Positions 14,185 to 21,118 of a stretch of DNA of 32,057 bases are shown piece after piece. Numbering within the stretch: the first letter of the stretch is position 1; every line of letters begins with the position of its first letter. Origin of the DNA: Clostridium sp. CAG:594. Its GTDB lineage: Bacteria > Bacillota_I > Bacilli_A > RF39 > UBA660. The notes beneath the pieces are model-generated. The model worked only from the letters and a program-made list of their open reading frames with translations, was not told the origin of the DNA and ran no database searches. The position numbers were made by a program, and so were the translations under genes. The stretch covers positions 2,291 to 34,347 of the forward strand of contig FR881485.1 of assembly GCA_000434835.1 (NCBI GenBank), written 5' to 3'.

Positions 14185-16218
14185 TTATTTCTTTCTTAAA
14201 ATTCTCGTAGTGTTTAAAATAGTAAGTAAAGTAACGCCAGTATCAGCGAAAACAGCCTGCCACATATTAGCTACTCCAATAGCGCCTAAAACTAATACTA
14301 ATACCTTTATCCCTATAGCAAATATAAGGTTTTGTTTTATTATTTTTTTAGTAAATTTTGATATTTTAATAGCTTCTGGTATTTTGCTTAAACTATCATT
14401 CATAATAACTACGTCCGAAGCTTCAATCGCAGATGCACTTCCTCTCATTCCCATTGAAATTCCAACATCAGAAAGTGCAAGCGATGGAGCATCATTTATT
14501 CCATCTCCCACAAACGCCGTTTTCTTATCATTTTCTTTTATTATCTTATCAAGCTTTTTATATTTATCATCTGGAAGCATCTCATAAAAAACTTCATCTA
14601 CGCCAGTTTTTTTAGCCACAGCCTCTGCTGATTTCTTTTTATCTCCAGTAAACATAAACGTTTTAATATTTTGTTTTTTAAGTTCTAAAATAGCAGATAT
14701 AGAGTCTTTCTTTATATCATCTATTAATTTTAGTTTAGCTGCTACTTTCCCATCAATTTTTAAATAAATATAACTATCTTTATCACTTGCATTAACAAAT
14801 GAAGATGAACCTATCTTAATTTTTTTACCATCTATTTCGTAAGAGATTCCCTTACCAGCCGTTTCCTTATAATTTAAAACATCTTTTGTACTTACCTTTT
14901 TATTAAACACGTTAAGTACTGATTTTGCAAGTGGATGATTTGATAAAGCCTCACCCTTTACGTAATAGTTAATTATATCTTTTTCATTATATTTGTCATC
15001 TAATATTTCTAACTTATAATCATTTGATATACCAGTTGTTATGGTTCCTGTTTTGTCAAATACGATTTTATTTACTGATGAAAGTAATTCTAAATAATCA
15101 CTTCCCTTAACCAAGATTCCTTCTTTAGATGCTTTCCCTATTCCAGAGAAGTATCCAAGTGGTACGCTTATTGCAATTGCACAAGGACAAGATACTACTA
15201 AAAATACTAAAGCTCTATAAATAGACACTTTAAAACTTAAACCAAATAATGGAAGAATAAGCGCTATTAAAAGTGCAAGTATCATGATAATTGGGGTATA
15301 AACCTTAGCTGCCTTAGATACAAAGTTTTCACATTTAGCTTTTCTATCACTTGCGTTTTCCGTTAATTCTAGTATTTTAGATACCGTGCTATCTTCATAT
15401 AAGCTTTCAACTTTTATCTCGATAACAGAAAGTGTATTAATAGAACCAGATAACACTTTATCTCCTTTATTAACATTTTTTAAATCAGACTCACCAGTTA
15501 ATGCTGCCGTATTTAATTTAGAACTTCCTTTTATAATAATACCATCAAGAGGTATTTCATCACCTTTTTTAACTATTATTATATCCCCTATTTTTACATC
15601 TTTTGGATCTACCGTTAATATTTCATCACCCTTTTTTAAGTTAGCAACCTCTGGCTTTATATCCATTAAATCGCTTATTGAGCGTCTAGAATTATTAACT
15701 GCTACCTCTTCTAGTATTTTACCTATTTCGTACAAAATAATAACCATTAACCCTTCATGAGTATTACCAGTTAAATAAGCCCCAACACAAGATATTGTAA
15801 CAAGCATATTTTCGTTTACCGTTTTAGATTTAAATAGTAATTTTATAGCATTAGTAAACGTTCTATATAAAAGAGTTACATAACTAAGTACTATAAAGAC
15901 ATTTGAAAGTATGCCTTTTTGGCTCATACCTATTATCATAAAAATAATTCCAACTAAAAGTCTTATTATGTGAAATTTAAACTTACCTTTATTTTCATAT
16001 GATTCATTTAAATCCATTACCTTACTTTCTGGCTCTACCTTTTTTACAATATCAGAAACTAATTTTTTAGGATTTTGCGTCTTTGTTGTAACCGTTATCA
16101 TAAGTTTAGAAAAATTGACGCTTGCATAATCTATCTCATCGTTTTCATTTAGTTTTTTTTCAATTTCTAAAGCACATCCAGCGCAATCTAAAGAACTTAA
16201 TTTAAATTTATATTTCAT
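14185..16218 (-). CDS. P1B-2 heavy-metal ATPase (zinc/cadmium/lead efflux)
   Basis: Pumps soft divalent metals out of the cell using ATP. The 677-residue protein has one N-terminal metal-binding domain with CAGC (Cys12, Cys15), eight expected membrane helices, TGE (251-253), the intramembrane CPC (344-346), DKTGT with phosphorylated Asp388, HP (428-429) and GDGINDAP (571-578). Lys638 and the DTG at 659-661 match the ZntA residues that mark the Zn/Cd/Pb subgroup over the copper pumps. The ATG overlaps the end of the sensor gene by 11 bases, so the two are coupled. The symbol could be zntA or cadA; the sequence does not decide between them. Confidence 0.94.
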   Translation of the reverse strand: MKYKFKLSSLDCAGCALEIEKKLNENDEIDYASVNFSKLMITVTTKTQNPKKLVSDIVKKVEPESKVMDLNESYENKGKFKFHIIRLLVGIIFMIIGMSQKGILSNVFIVLSYVTLLYRTFTNAIKLLFKSKTVNENMLVTISCVGAYLTGNTHEGLMVIILYEIGKILEEVAVNNSRRSISDLMDIKPEVANLKKGDEILTVDPKDVKIGDIIIVKKGDEIPLDGIIIKGSSKLNTAALTGESDLKNVNKGDKVLSGSINTLSVIEIKVESLYEDSTVSKILELTENASDRKAKCENFVSKAAKVYTPIIMILALLIALILPLFGLSFKVSIYRALVFLVVSCPCAIAISVPLGYFSGIGKASKEGILVKGSDYLELLSSVNKIVFDKTGTITTGISNDYKLEILDDKYNEKDIINYYVKGEALSNHPLAKSVLNVFNKKVSTKDVLNYKETAGKGISYEIDGKKIKIGSSSFVNASDKDSYIYLKIDGKVAAKLKLIDDIKKDSISAILELKKQNIKTFMFTGDKKKSAEAVAKKTGVDEVFYEMLPDDKYKKLDKIIKENDKKTAFVGDGINDAPSLALSDVGISMGMRGSASAIEASDVVIMNDSLSKIPEAIKISKFTKKIIKQNLIFAIGIKVLVLVLGAIGVANMWQAVFADTGVTLLTILNTTRILRKK

Positions 16219-16501
16219 TTATATGTTCACATCCCATCACAAATATTTTTTCTACATGATCATCTGCTAAAAAATAGTATGTTAAATTTCCTTCTTTTCT
16301 ATACTTAACAAGCTTTGAATCCTTAAGTATCCTAAGTTGGTGAGATACCGCAGACTGACTTACCTTTATTTTTTCTGATATATCACTAACACACATTTCT
16401 CCGTTTATTAAAACATTCATTATCTTAACTCTTGTTGAGTCACCAAACATTTTAAATAACTCGGATAAATCTATTACTTTATCATCGTCTAATAACTTCA
16501 T
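16208..16501 (-). CDS. ArsR/SmtB-family metal-sensing repressor
   Basis: A 97-residue winged-helix repressor that should release DNA when it binds metal. The recognition helix is SQSAVSHQLRILKD (48-61). The last helix carries Asp80-x-His82-x10-His93-x2-Glu96, exactly the inter-subunit zinc site spacing of SmtB and CzrA. The CadC/ArsR thiol site on the DNA-binding helix is reduced to one Cys (Cys37, EMCVSD), and Cys91 is an extra near the zinc site. This points to zinc sensing more than cadmium or arsenic. It overlaps the pump gene and is preceded by a matching operator, so it probably represses its own operon. Confidence 0.93.
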   Translation of the reverse strand: MKLLDDDKVIDLSELFKMFGDSTRVKIMNVLINGEMCVSDISEKIKVSQSAVSHQLRILKDSKLVKYRKEGNLTYYFLADDHVEKIFVMGCEHINEI

Positions 16502-16530
16502 AATAACCTTCTTTCTATTTTTACTCCTTC

Positions 16531-16559
16531 ATTATATGAATATATGTTCATATTGTCAA
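16531..16559 (-). promoter_or_regulatory. Consensus sigmaA promoter of the metal-efflux operon
   Basis: The minus strand reads TTGACA-N17-TATAAT, a perfect match in both boxes and spacing. The operator lies in its spacer and reaches into the -10, so strong expression is expected when the repressor is off. Confidence 0.92.
16535..16552. promoter_or_regulatory. ArsR/SmtB-type operator
   Basis: TATGAA-N6-TTCATA, the inverted repeat known for zinc-sensing ArsR proteins such as CzrA and SmtB. It sits between -35 and -10, where bound repressor would block RNA polymerase. Confidence 0.85.
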
Positions 16560-16571
16560 TATCCATTTAAT

Positions 16572-16598
16572 AAAAAAAACTTTCGTTTTCACGAAGTT
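16572..16598 (-). terminator. Terminator of the HD/patatin operon
   Basis: On the minus strand AACTTCGT pairs with ACGAAAGTT (one bulge) around a GAAA loop, followed by eight T. A strong intrinsic terminator, about 50 bases past the last gene. Confidence 0.88.
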
Positions 16599-16646
16599 CC
16601 TTATTTTTAACCTTTAATTTTGAAATATAAAAACGTTTATACTTTT

Positions 16647-17060
16647 CTACTTAAACATTGTTTTTATCTGCTTGTCATTTTTCGGTTTGTATTTATTATT
16701 TTCATACTTCATTTGTTTCTTTTTAGACGTATGATTAATACCTCTTTTGCTATATTTTAACACTTTATAATCAGAAGAAAAATTTAAATCAGGAGCATTA
16801 CTAATCATCATCTTATTTGAATCACTATATAATTTTTTTGCTAGTTCTATTTTTTCGAATTGCGCCATATCATAAATATCGTTATTTAATAATTTTAGTT
16901 TATCTATGTCATACAAGAAAAATATAAAATTATCTATATGAAGTTCACAGAATCCATCATCTTTAACGATTACGTAATCCTTATTTATATTATCAAGTTC
17001 CATCTTTAGTTCATAAATAAGTACATCCAAATTAGAAACTAAAATTTTTTTAAGCTTCAT
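16647..17060 (-). CDS. Small unknown protein with Lys-rich tail
   Basis: 137 residues, not recognised. Residues 1-90 look like a small alpha/beta domain (MKLKKILVSNLDVLIYELKM, YVIVKDDGFCELHIDNFIFFLYDID); the rest is a basic tail (YSKRGINHTSKKKQMKYENNKYKPKND) that could bind nucleic acid or acidic lipid, which is a guess. GAGGAG eight bases before the ATG supports the start. It begins four bases after the HD-domain gene and is last in the five-gene operon, followed by a strong terminator. Confidence 0.78.
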   Translation of the reverse strand: MKLKKILVSNLDVLIYELKMELDNINKDYVIVKDDGFCELHIDNFIFFLYDIDKLKLLNNDIYDMAQFEKIELAKKLYSDSNKMMISNAPDLNFSSDYKVLKYSKRGINHTSKKKQMKYENNKYKPKNDKQIKTMFK

Positions 17061-17064
17061 AAAA

Positions 17065-17652
17065 TCACTCCTCTATGTTGTTTTCGCTATCAAATTTAAC
17101 ATCTATTACTTTGCGACTTGCTAAATAATCACACATATGAACAAATCTTTGAAATTTAGACTCTGGTTTAGGAAGTACTATATTACTATAATTATTGGTA
17201 TTCCAAGGTCCCATATGTGATGATATAACGTGACACATAAACTCTATTTCCTTATCGGTAAAGGTTAGTTTATCCTTGTTTTCTTTTATATAGTCGCACA
17301 CTAAAAGTGGGTGTTCAAACTTTGTATATTGAGATTTTTCAAGACCTGATTTTAGTCCATCATGCATAATTAAAGATATTATCATTAAATCTTTTTCGTT
17401 TTTAGAATAAGCACCTGTTATACTTTCGTCGTTAAACATTTCGTAAGCAAATCTAACCGCTACTTTTGTATGTCTAACAAGACCACCACTTCCTAATGCA
17501 AAACTAGGATGATACTTTCCGGTTGAAGATGCCGGAACTTCAAAAAAGTAGTCAGGAAGCAAACTAATTAGTTTTTGGGCTCCCTCTTTATATCTTGGAT
17601 TATTTATGTAACTTAGTTCTTTTTCAAATACTTTTGTTTTTTCTTCGTTCAT
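17065..17652 (-). CDS. HD-domain phosphohydrolase-like protein
   Basis: A 195-residue HD-superfamily protein. Likely metal ligands are His61 (GGLVRHTKV), His97-Asp98 (IMHDGLKSG) and Asp175 (HMCDYLASRK), with His114 and His146 as probable active-site partners. Such proteins are metal-dependent phosphohydrolases acting on nucleotides or RNA; the substrate cannot be read from sequence. GAGGTG before the ATG supports the start. It sits between the pentapeptide protein (9 bases upstream) and the Lys-rich protein (4 bases downstream), in an operon that begins with another HD protein. Confidence 0.82.
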   Translation of the reverse strand: MNEEKTKVFEKELSYINNPRYKEGAQKLISLLPDYFFEVPASSTGKYHPSFALGSGGLVRHTKVAVRFAYEMFNDESITGAYSKNEKDLMIISLIMHDGLKSGLEKSQYTKFEHPLLVCDYIKENKDKLTFTDKEIEFMCHVISSHMGPWNTNNYSNIVLPKPESKFQRFVHMCDYLASRKVIDVKFDSENNIEE

Positions 17653-17661
17653 TTTTTCACC

Positions 17662-18288
17662 TCAAAATTTAATATTTATATTAAATAATCTTGCAATAGC
17701 GCAGATACCTGTTAAATCGGTTGTAACACCTTTTATACTTTCTAAATCAGTGTTTATACCATTTAATACCGAGTTAGATAAGTCCATATTATTTAACTTA
17801 GTTTTATATATTTCTGCATCAGTAAGATTACACTTATCTATTATAACATTATTAAATTCATTTTCAAATAATCTTGCCCCAGTCATATTAGAGTTCGTAA
17901 ACGAAACGTTTTTTAATTTAGAAGACATATTCATATAAGAAATGTTAGAATTATAAAATGAAACGTCTTTCAAATTAGATTCTATAACAGAAAAACCTAC
18001 TAACGATGAATTTATAAACTCACATCTAGAAATAAGCTTTTCACATATATCCATATTAGGCAAATTGCAAGATTCAAATGAACAATTAATAAAATCTATG
18101 TTTTTAAGCCTGCAATCACTAAAATCAATATTTTTAAATAAGCAGCCATTAAACTCTATGTCTTTTATATCACTTAAAGATTTTTCATCACTAAAAGATA
18201 GATCACATATAATGTCACTACCTTTTATTTCGTTTAGATTTCCTTTATCCAAATTCTTTTTTAGACGTGGCTTTTTAATGTTATTCAT
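17662..18288 (-). CDS. Pentapeptide-repeat protein
   Basis: A 208-residue protein whose residues from about 45 to 185 follow the A(D/N)LxN-type five-residue rhythm: FKNIDFSDCRLKNIDF, NLKDVSFYNSNISYMNM, NLTDAEIYKTKLNNMDL. This folds as a right-handed four-sided beta helix. Some members mimic DNA and protect gyrase from quinolones or toxins (Qnr, MfpA); most have no known role. The repeats here are loose and Cys/Ser-rich, so I do not call a Qnr. GGTAAG precedes the ATG. The gene lies three bases after the patatin gene, in the same operon. Confidence 0.88.
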   Translation of the reverse strand: MNNIKKPRLKKNLDKGNLNEIKGSDIICDLSFSDEKSLSDIKDIEFNGCLFKNIDFSDCRLKNIDFINCSFESCNLPNMDICEKLISRCEFINSSLVGFSVIESNLKDVSFYNSNISYMNMSSKLKNVSFTNSNMTGARLFENEFNNVIIDKCNLTDAEIYKTKLNNMDLSNSVLNGINTDLESIKGVTTDLTGICAIARLFNINIKF

Positions 18289-18291
18289 ATC

Positions 18292-19503
18292 TTACCTTTC
18301 TATTGTTTTAATGTATAAAGCACATAAAAATGCATTTGGAAACATTATCGCTAAATCGTTTATTAATCTTTTATTTTCTTTTTCTATTTCATTATGTATG
18401 TAGCAGATTAGTTCTTTAGACACAAATGCCTTTTTTAAACTATTATTTTTAATGGCCTTTTTTATGGTATTAAACTTTTTAATTTCACACTTTAAAAATT
18501 CTTTTTTAATTAATACATTTGCAAAAGACGCTCTATATATTTTGGATTCGTCTATGTTAAATGATTTTAATGTGTTTTCTAATACATCATTAAAGTATTT
18601 AGTATTATCACTTAATGTTATCTTCTTAAACTTTAATTTAACAACTTTATTTAAGTATAAATCAATGTAATAATTAAATTTATCATGCATTCTTTTATAA
18701 TTCCTATCAAGGCTTCCTTTTTTAAATGTATATATGTTACCATCAAGCATTTTATATACTTTCATAGTATCATTATAACCAAAACTAATGGCTTTCCTTG
18801 AGTAATCTTTTTCAAAAGCAAGGAAGCTGCCTAAATCATTTTTTGGTGTTATATAAGTTATTTTAACGTTTTTATCCTTAACTTCTCTTACCATCCCAAC
18901 TGCTTTTAAATCTACTGCAATTACTTCATCTGCTCCCATACTAATTGCAAAATTAATCGGCATATTATCATAATATCCACCATCAATATATAAATTTTTG
19001 CCTATTTTAGTAGGTTTAAATGCTGGGAAACAAGAAGCAGAAGCTAACATATAACTTTTTGCATCATCTTCTGTAAGATCATCTTTTTTTACTAATTTAG
19101 GCCTTAGTGAAGGAAAATGAGTAGTAACAAGGCCATAATTAATGTTTGATTTAAAAAATTTATCTTTGTTAAGTACCTTATCTATAACCTGACTTAGTCC
19201 GGAAAGTTCAAGTCCCCCTTTTAAAGCACCTTTTGCATACTTTCCTAATATTTCTTCTTTCCCTTTTTTGCTTGCATACTTCTTTTTTATCTCAATATCA
19301 ATTACCTTGCTATAATCCATGTAATACCACAATTTAAGTGCTTTAAAATAATCTTTTTGAACCATTAATACCCCATTTAATGCCCCAACTGATGTTCCAC
19401 ATACTATATCATAATTAATAGAAAGTCTTCTAAGCGCTTTCCAAACACCTATTTCGTAAGCTCCTTTAGCTCCGCCACCTGATAAGACAACTGCTCTTTT
19501 CAT
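18292..19503 (-). CDS. Patatin-like phospholipase
   Basis: A 403-residue serine lipid hydrolase of the patatin/RssA type. The oxyanion loop GGGAKGAYEIG is at 9-19, the nucleophile Ser38 in GTSVG (36-40), and the partner Asp174 in DGGYYDNMP; the Ser-Asp dyad is intact. Residues from about 270 form a family-unlike, Lys-rich helical extension. The likely activity is release of fatty acids from phospholipid at the inner membrane face. The ribosome site is weak, and the start is four bases after the HD gene, so translation is probably coupled. No cGAS-like synthase is near, so a CBASS effector role is not supported. Confidence 0.9.
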   Translation of the reverse strand: MKRAVVLSGGGAKGAYEIGVWKALRRLSINYDIVCGTSVGALNGVLMVQKDYFKALKLWYYMDYSKVIDIEIKKKYASKKGKEEILGKYAKGALKGGLELSGLSQVIDKVLNKDKFFKSNINYGLVTTHFPSLRPKLVKKDDLTEDDAKSYMLASASCFPAFKPTKIGKNLYIDGGYYDNMPINFAISMGADEVIAVDLKAVGMVREVKDKNVKITYITPKNDLGSFLAFEKDYSRKAISFGYNDTMKVYKMLDGNIYTFKKGSLDRNYKRMHDKFNYYIDLYLNKVVKLKFKKITLSDNTKYFNDVLENTLKSFNIDESKIYRASFANVLIKKEFLKCEIKKFNTIKKAIKNNSLKKAFVSKELICYIHNEIEKENKRLINDLAIMFPNAFLCALYIKTIER

Positions 19504-19507
19504 AAAG

Positions 19508-20257
19508 TTATTTACTTCTTCCTTGATCTTCTAAATTCTTATTATTTCCAGTTAGAAGTGCCGTTAAATCATTTATGTTAGCACCCTTAAAATTAGACAT
19601 TGAAACTATTTTATCAGCATTACTCATTATTCTTCCTTCTTTATATTTACTAGTTGCAAGGGAAACAGGCCCTATTTTTCCTCTGTTAGAAGAATTTGTT
19701 AATATTTCTTTATTTGTACTATCTAATAAATTTACTCTTTCAAAGTTTTTTAATTCAAGAGGATTATCAAGACTGTCTTTAAATGAAGTTACAGGAAGTG
19801 GATACATATGATGAACAACTCCGTCTATTATTTTTTCAGCATCATCTTTAGCTTCAAAAATCTCTGGATACCAAGCATTTCCATTTATAACGGCTTCAAT
19901 TGGATGTCTAAATCCATGCTTATTAAAAAAGTGTTTTGTATCTGCTGCCGGATTATTTTGCCAAGGTAGTTCATATAAATCATGCATCATAGCTATTCTT
20001 AAAGCGATTTCCATTTCAAAAGTAGGCTCATTTCTGTGTTTTTTTGACAATAAATACGTAACAATAGTATCTTCTAAAATATGCTCGCCAAGTGTTATTT
20101 CACCGTGATGTGGAAACTCACTAGTCATCCTTTTTTGAAATTCATCATGCAAAAAAATAGATTCTATAACACTATATATCTCATCTTTTTCATCTAATAA
20201 TAAATTATACTTTTTAAATATCTTATCAAGTTTTTCTTTGTTTTCATCTAGTATCAT
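19508..20257 (-). CDS. HD-domain phosphohydrolase-like protein, first gene of the operon
   Basis: A 249-residue HD-superfamily protein. The core HD pair is His92-Asp93 in ALRIAMMHDLYELPW; His51 or His59 (PHHGEITLGEHI), His118 (GFRHPIEAV) and His149-His150 (DGVVHHMYP) are further candidate ligands, and a later Asp in MSNADKIVSM would complete the site. It has some likeness to YfbR-type nucleotidases, without a firm match. The last 25 residues are polar and Asn-rich. GGAGGG eight bases before the ATG is strong. An extended -10 promoter lies 23-31 bases upstream, divergent from tRNA-Arg. Substrate unknown. Confidence 0.82.
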   Translation of the reverse strand: MILDENKEKLDKIFKKYNLLLDEKDEIYSVIESIFLHDEFQKRMTSEFPHHGEITLGEHILEDTIVTYLLSKKHRNEPTFEMEIALRIAMMHDLYELPWQNNPAADTKHFFNKHGFRHPIEAVINGNAWYPEIFEAKDDAEKIIDGVVHHMYPLPVTSFKDSLDNPLELKNFERVNLLDSTNKEILTNSSNRGKIGPVSLATSKYKEGRIMSNADKIVSMSNFKGANINDLTALLTGNNKNLEDQGRSK

Positions 20258-20280
20258 AAAAATCCCTCCAATATAGATAT

Positions 20281-20289
20281 ATTATACCA
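20281..20289 (-). promoter_or_regulatory. Extended -10 promoter of the HD/patatin operon
   Basis: The minus strand reads TGGTATAAT, close to the start of the HD gene and back to back with the tRNA-Arg promoter. No good -35. Confidence 0.5.
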
Positions 20290-20304
20290 CATCTTTAATT
20301 TTTA

Positions 20305-20313
20305 TGTTATAAT
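20305..20313 (+). promoter_or_regulatory. Extended -10 promoter of tRNA-Arg
   Basis: TGTTATAAT ends 10 bases before the tRNA. A -35 is not evident. Confidence 0.55.
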
Positions 20314-20323
20314 GTATTTGCAC

Positions 20324-20400
20324 GTCCTCGTAGCTCAGCTGGATAGAGCACTCGCCTCCTAAGCGAGGGGTCGCGCGTTCGAATCGCGCCGGGGACGCCA
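20324..20400 (+). tRNA. tRNA-Arg (anticodon CCT)
   Basis: Cloverleaf on the plus strand: acceptor GTCCTCG/CGGGGAC (one T-G), D stem GCTC/GAGC, anticodon stem CTCGC/GCGAG with loop CTCCTAA, T stem GCGCG/CGCGC, discriminator G and encoded CCA. Anticodon CCT reads AGG. It is far richer in GC than the neighbouring genes, as expected of a tRNA. Confidence 0.96.
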
Positions 20401-20420
20401 CTTTATTTTTAAAAAAATAA

Positions 20421-20456
20421 AAATACATAACCATCTTAAGTTTATGTATTTTTTAT
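20421..20456. terminator. Bidirectional terminator, tRNA-Arg and HD gene
   Basis: AAATACATAA (20421-20430) pairs with TTATGTATTT (20442-20451). T-rich tracts follow on both strands, so it can stop both the tRNA and the convergent HD gene. Confidence 0.78.
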
Positions 20457-20956
20457 TATCTTATAAAATTAACTAAGAACACCAACCAAACACCTATTTG
20501 TGCTTTAGCACGTGCTACTCCTTCAAAAGCTGCAACTATCTTATCCGATAAGGACACCATCCAAGCTTCTTTGGATTTAGGAGCAATATTTGAAATTGGA
20601 AACATATGTGATTCTATTATATTCTGTTCTTTTTCATTTACCCCAAAATATTTAATTGCATTTTCTTTTGCCATTTTTGGATGATCAATTAACATTTTTG
20701 TTGATGTCATAATATTTTTATCATCTCTAACCAAGAAGAAATCATGCAAAGCTCCCGCTCTAATAACCGCATTTGTATCAAAACCTAACATTTTAGATAA
20801 TTTAAATGCTGTATAAGAAACTCTAACAGAATGATTATATCTAGTATTGCCATGATGTACAATTGACTTGGTTTTTAAAAATTCCTTATGACTTAGAATT
20901 GGAGATGCAACACTCATAAATTCTTTATCTTTATATATTTTATTCATTAAATTCAA
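20456..20956 (-). CDS. HD-domain protein
   Basis: A 166-residue HD-superfamily protein with a complete-looking site: His42 (YNHSVRVSY), His71-Asp72 (GALHDFFLV), His92 (DHPKMAKENA), His117 (ESHMFP) and Asp138 (SLSDKIVAA). The end (VWLVFLVNFIR) is a short hydrophobic tail. The start is taken as TTG (complement of 20954-20956), eight bases after GAGGT; an ATG three codons later is too far from that site. It stands alone between two terminators with its own probable promoter. It differs in sequence and length from the two other HD proteins nearby. Substrate unknown. Confidence 0.83.
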   Translation of the reverse strand: MNLMNKIYKDKEFMSVASPILSHKEFLKTKSIVHHGNTRYNHSVRVSYTAFKLSKMLGFDTNAVIRAGALHDFFLVRDDKNIMTSTKMLIDHPKMAKENAIKYFGVNEKEQNIIESHMFPISNIAPKSKEAWMVSLSDKIVAAFEGVARAKAQIGVWLVFLVNFIR

Positions 20957-21042
20957 TTAAATCAACCTCTTTATCCGATTATATTATATTCAAAATAAAT
21001 ATAACTAATCATTTAAATGTCATACTTTAAGCTGACCTTCTA

Positions 21043-21071
21043 AGAATACCACAAATGCTTAACATTGTAAA
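21043..21071 (-). promoter_or_regulatory. Possible promoter of the stand-alone HD gene
   Basis: The minus strand reads TTTACA-N17-TATTCT with TG before the -10, giving a leader of about 80 bases. A TATAAT nearer the gene lacks a -35 and is an alternative. Confidence 0.45.
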
Positions 21072-21091
21072 GATACAAATGTTTGGTATAC

Positions 21092-21118
21092 AAAAAAAAG
21101 AAATAGTAAAAACTATTT
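21092..21118 (-). terminator. Terminator of topA
   Basis: On the minus strand AAATAGT and ACTATTT pair around four T, followed by CTTTTTTTT. The topA stop codon is in the stem. Confidence 0.75.

Noticed and set aside
17662..18288. Pentapeptide protein as a Qnr quinolone-resistance gene
   Set aside because: The repeats are irregular and the two-domain Qnr layout with its loops is not evident. Only the general family can be supported.
18292..19503. Patatin-like phospholipase as a CBASS or similar defence effector
   Set aside because: No cGAS/DncV-type synthase, Cap genes or ubiquitin-like partners occur nearby. A patatin domain alone is common in housekeeping lipid metabolism.
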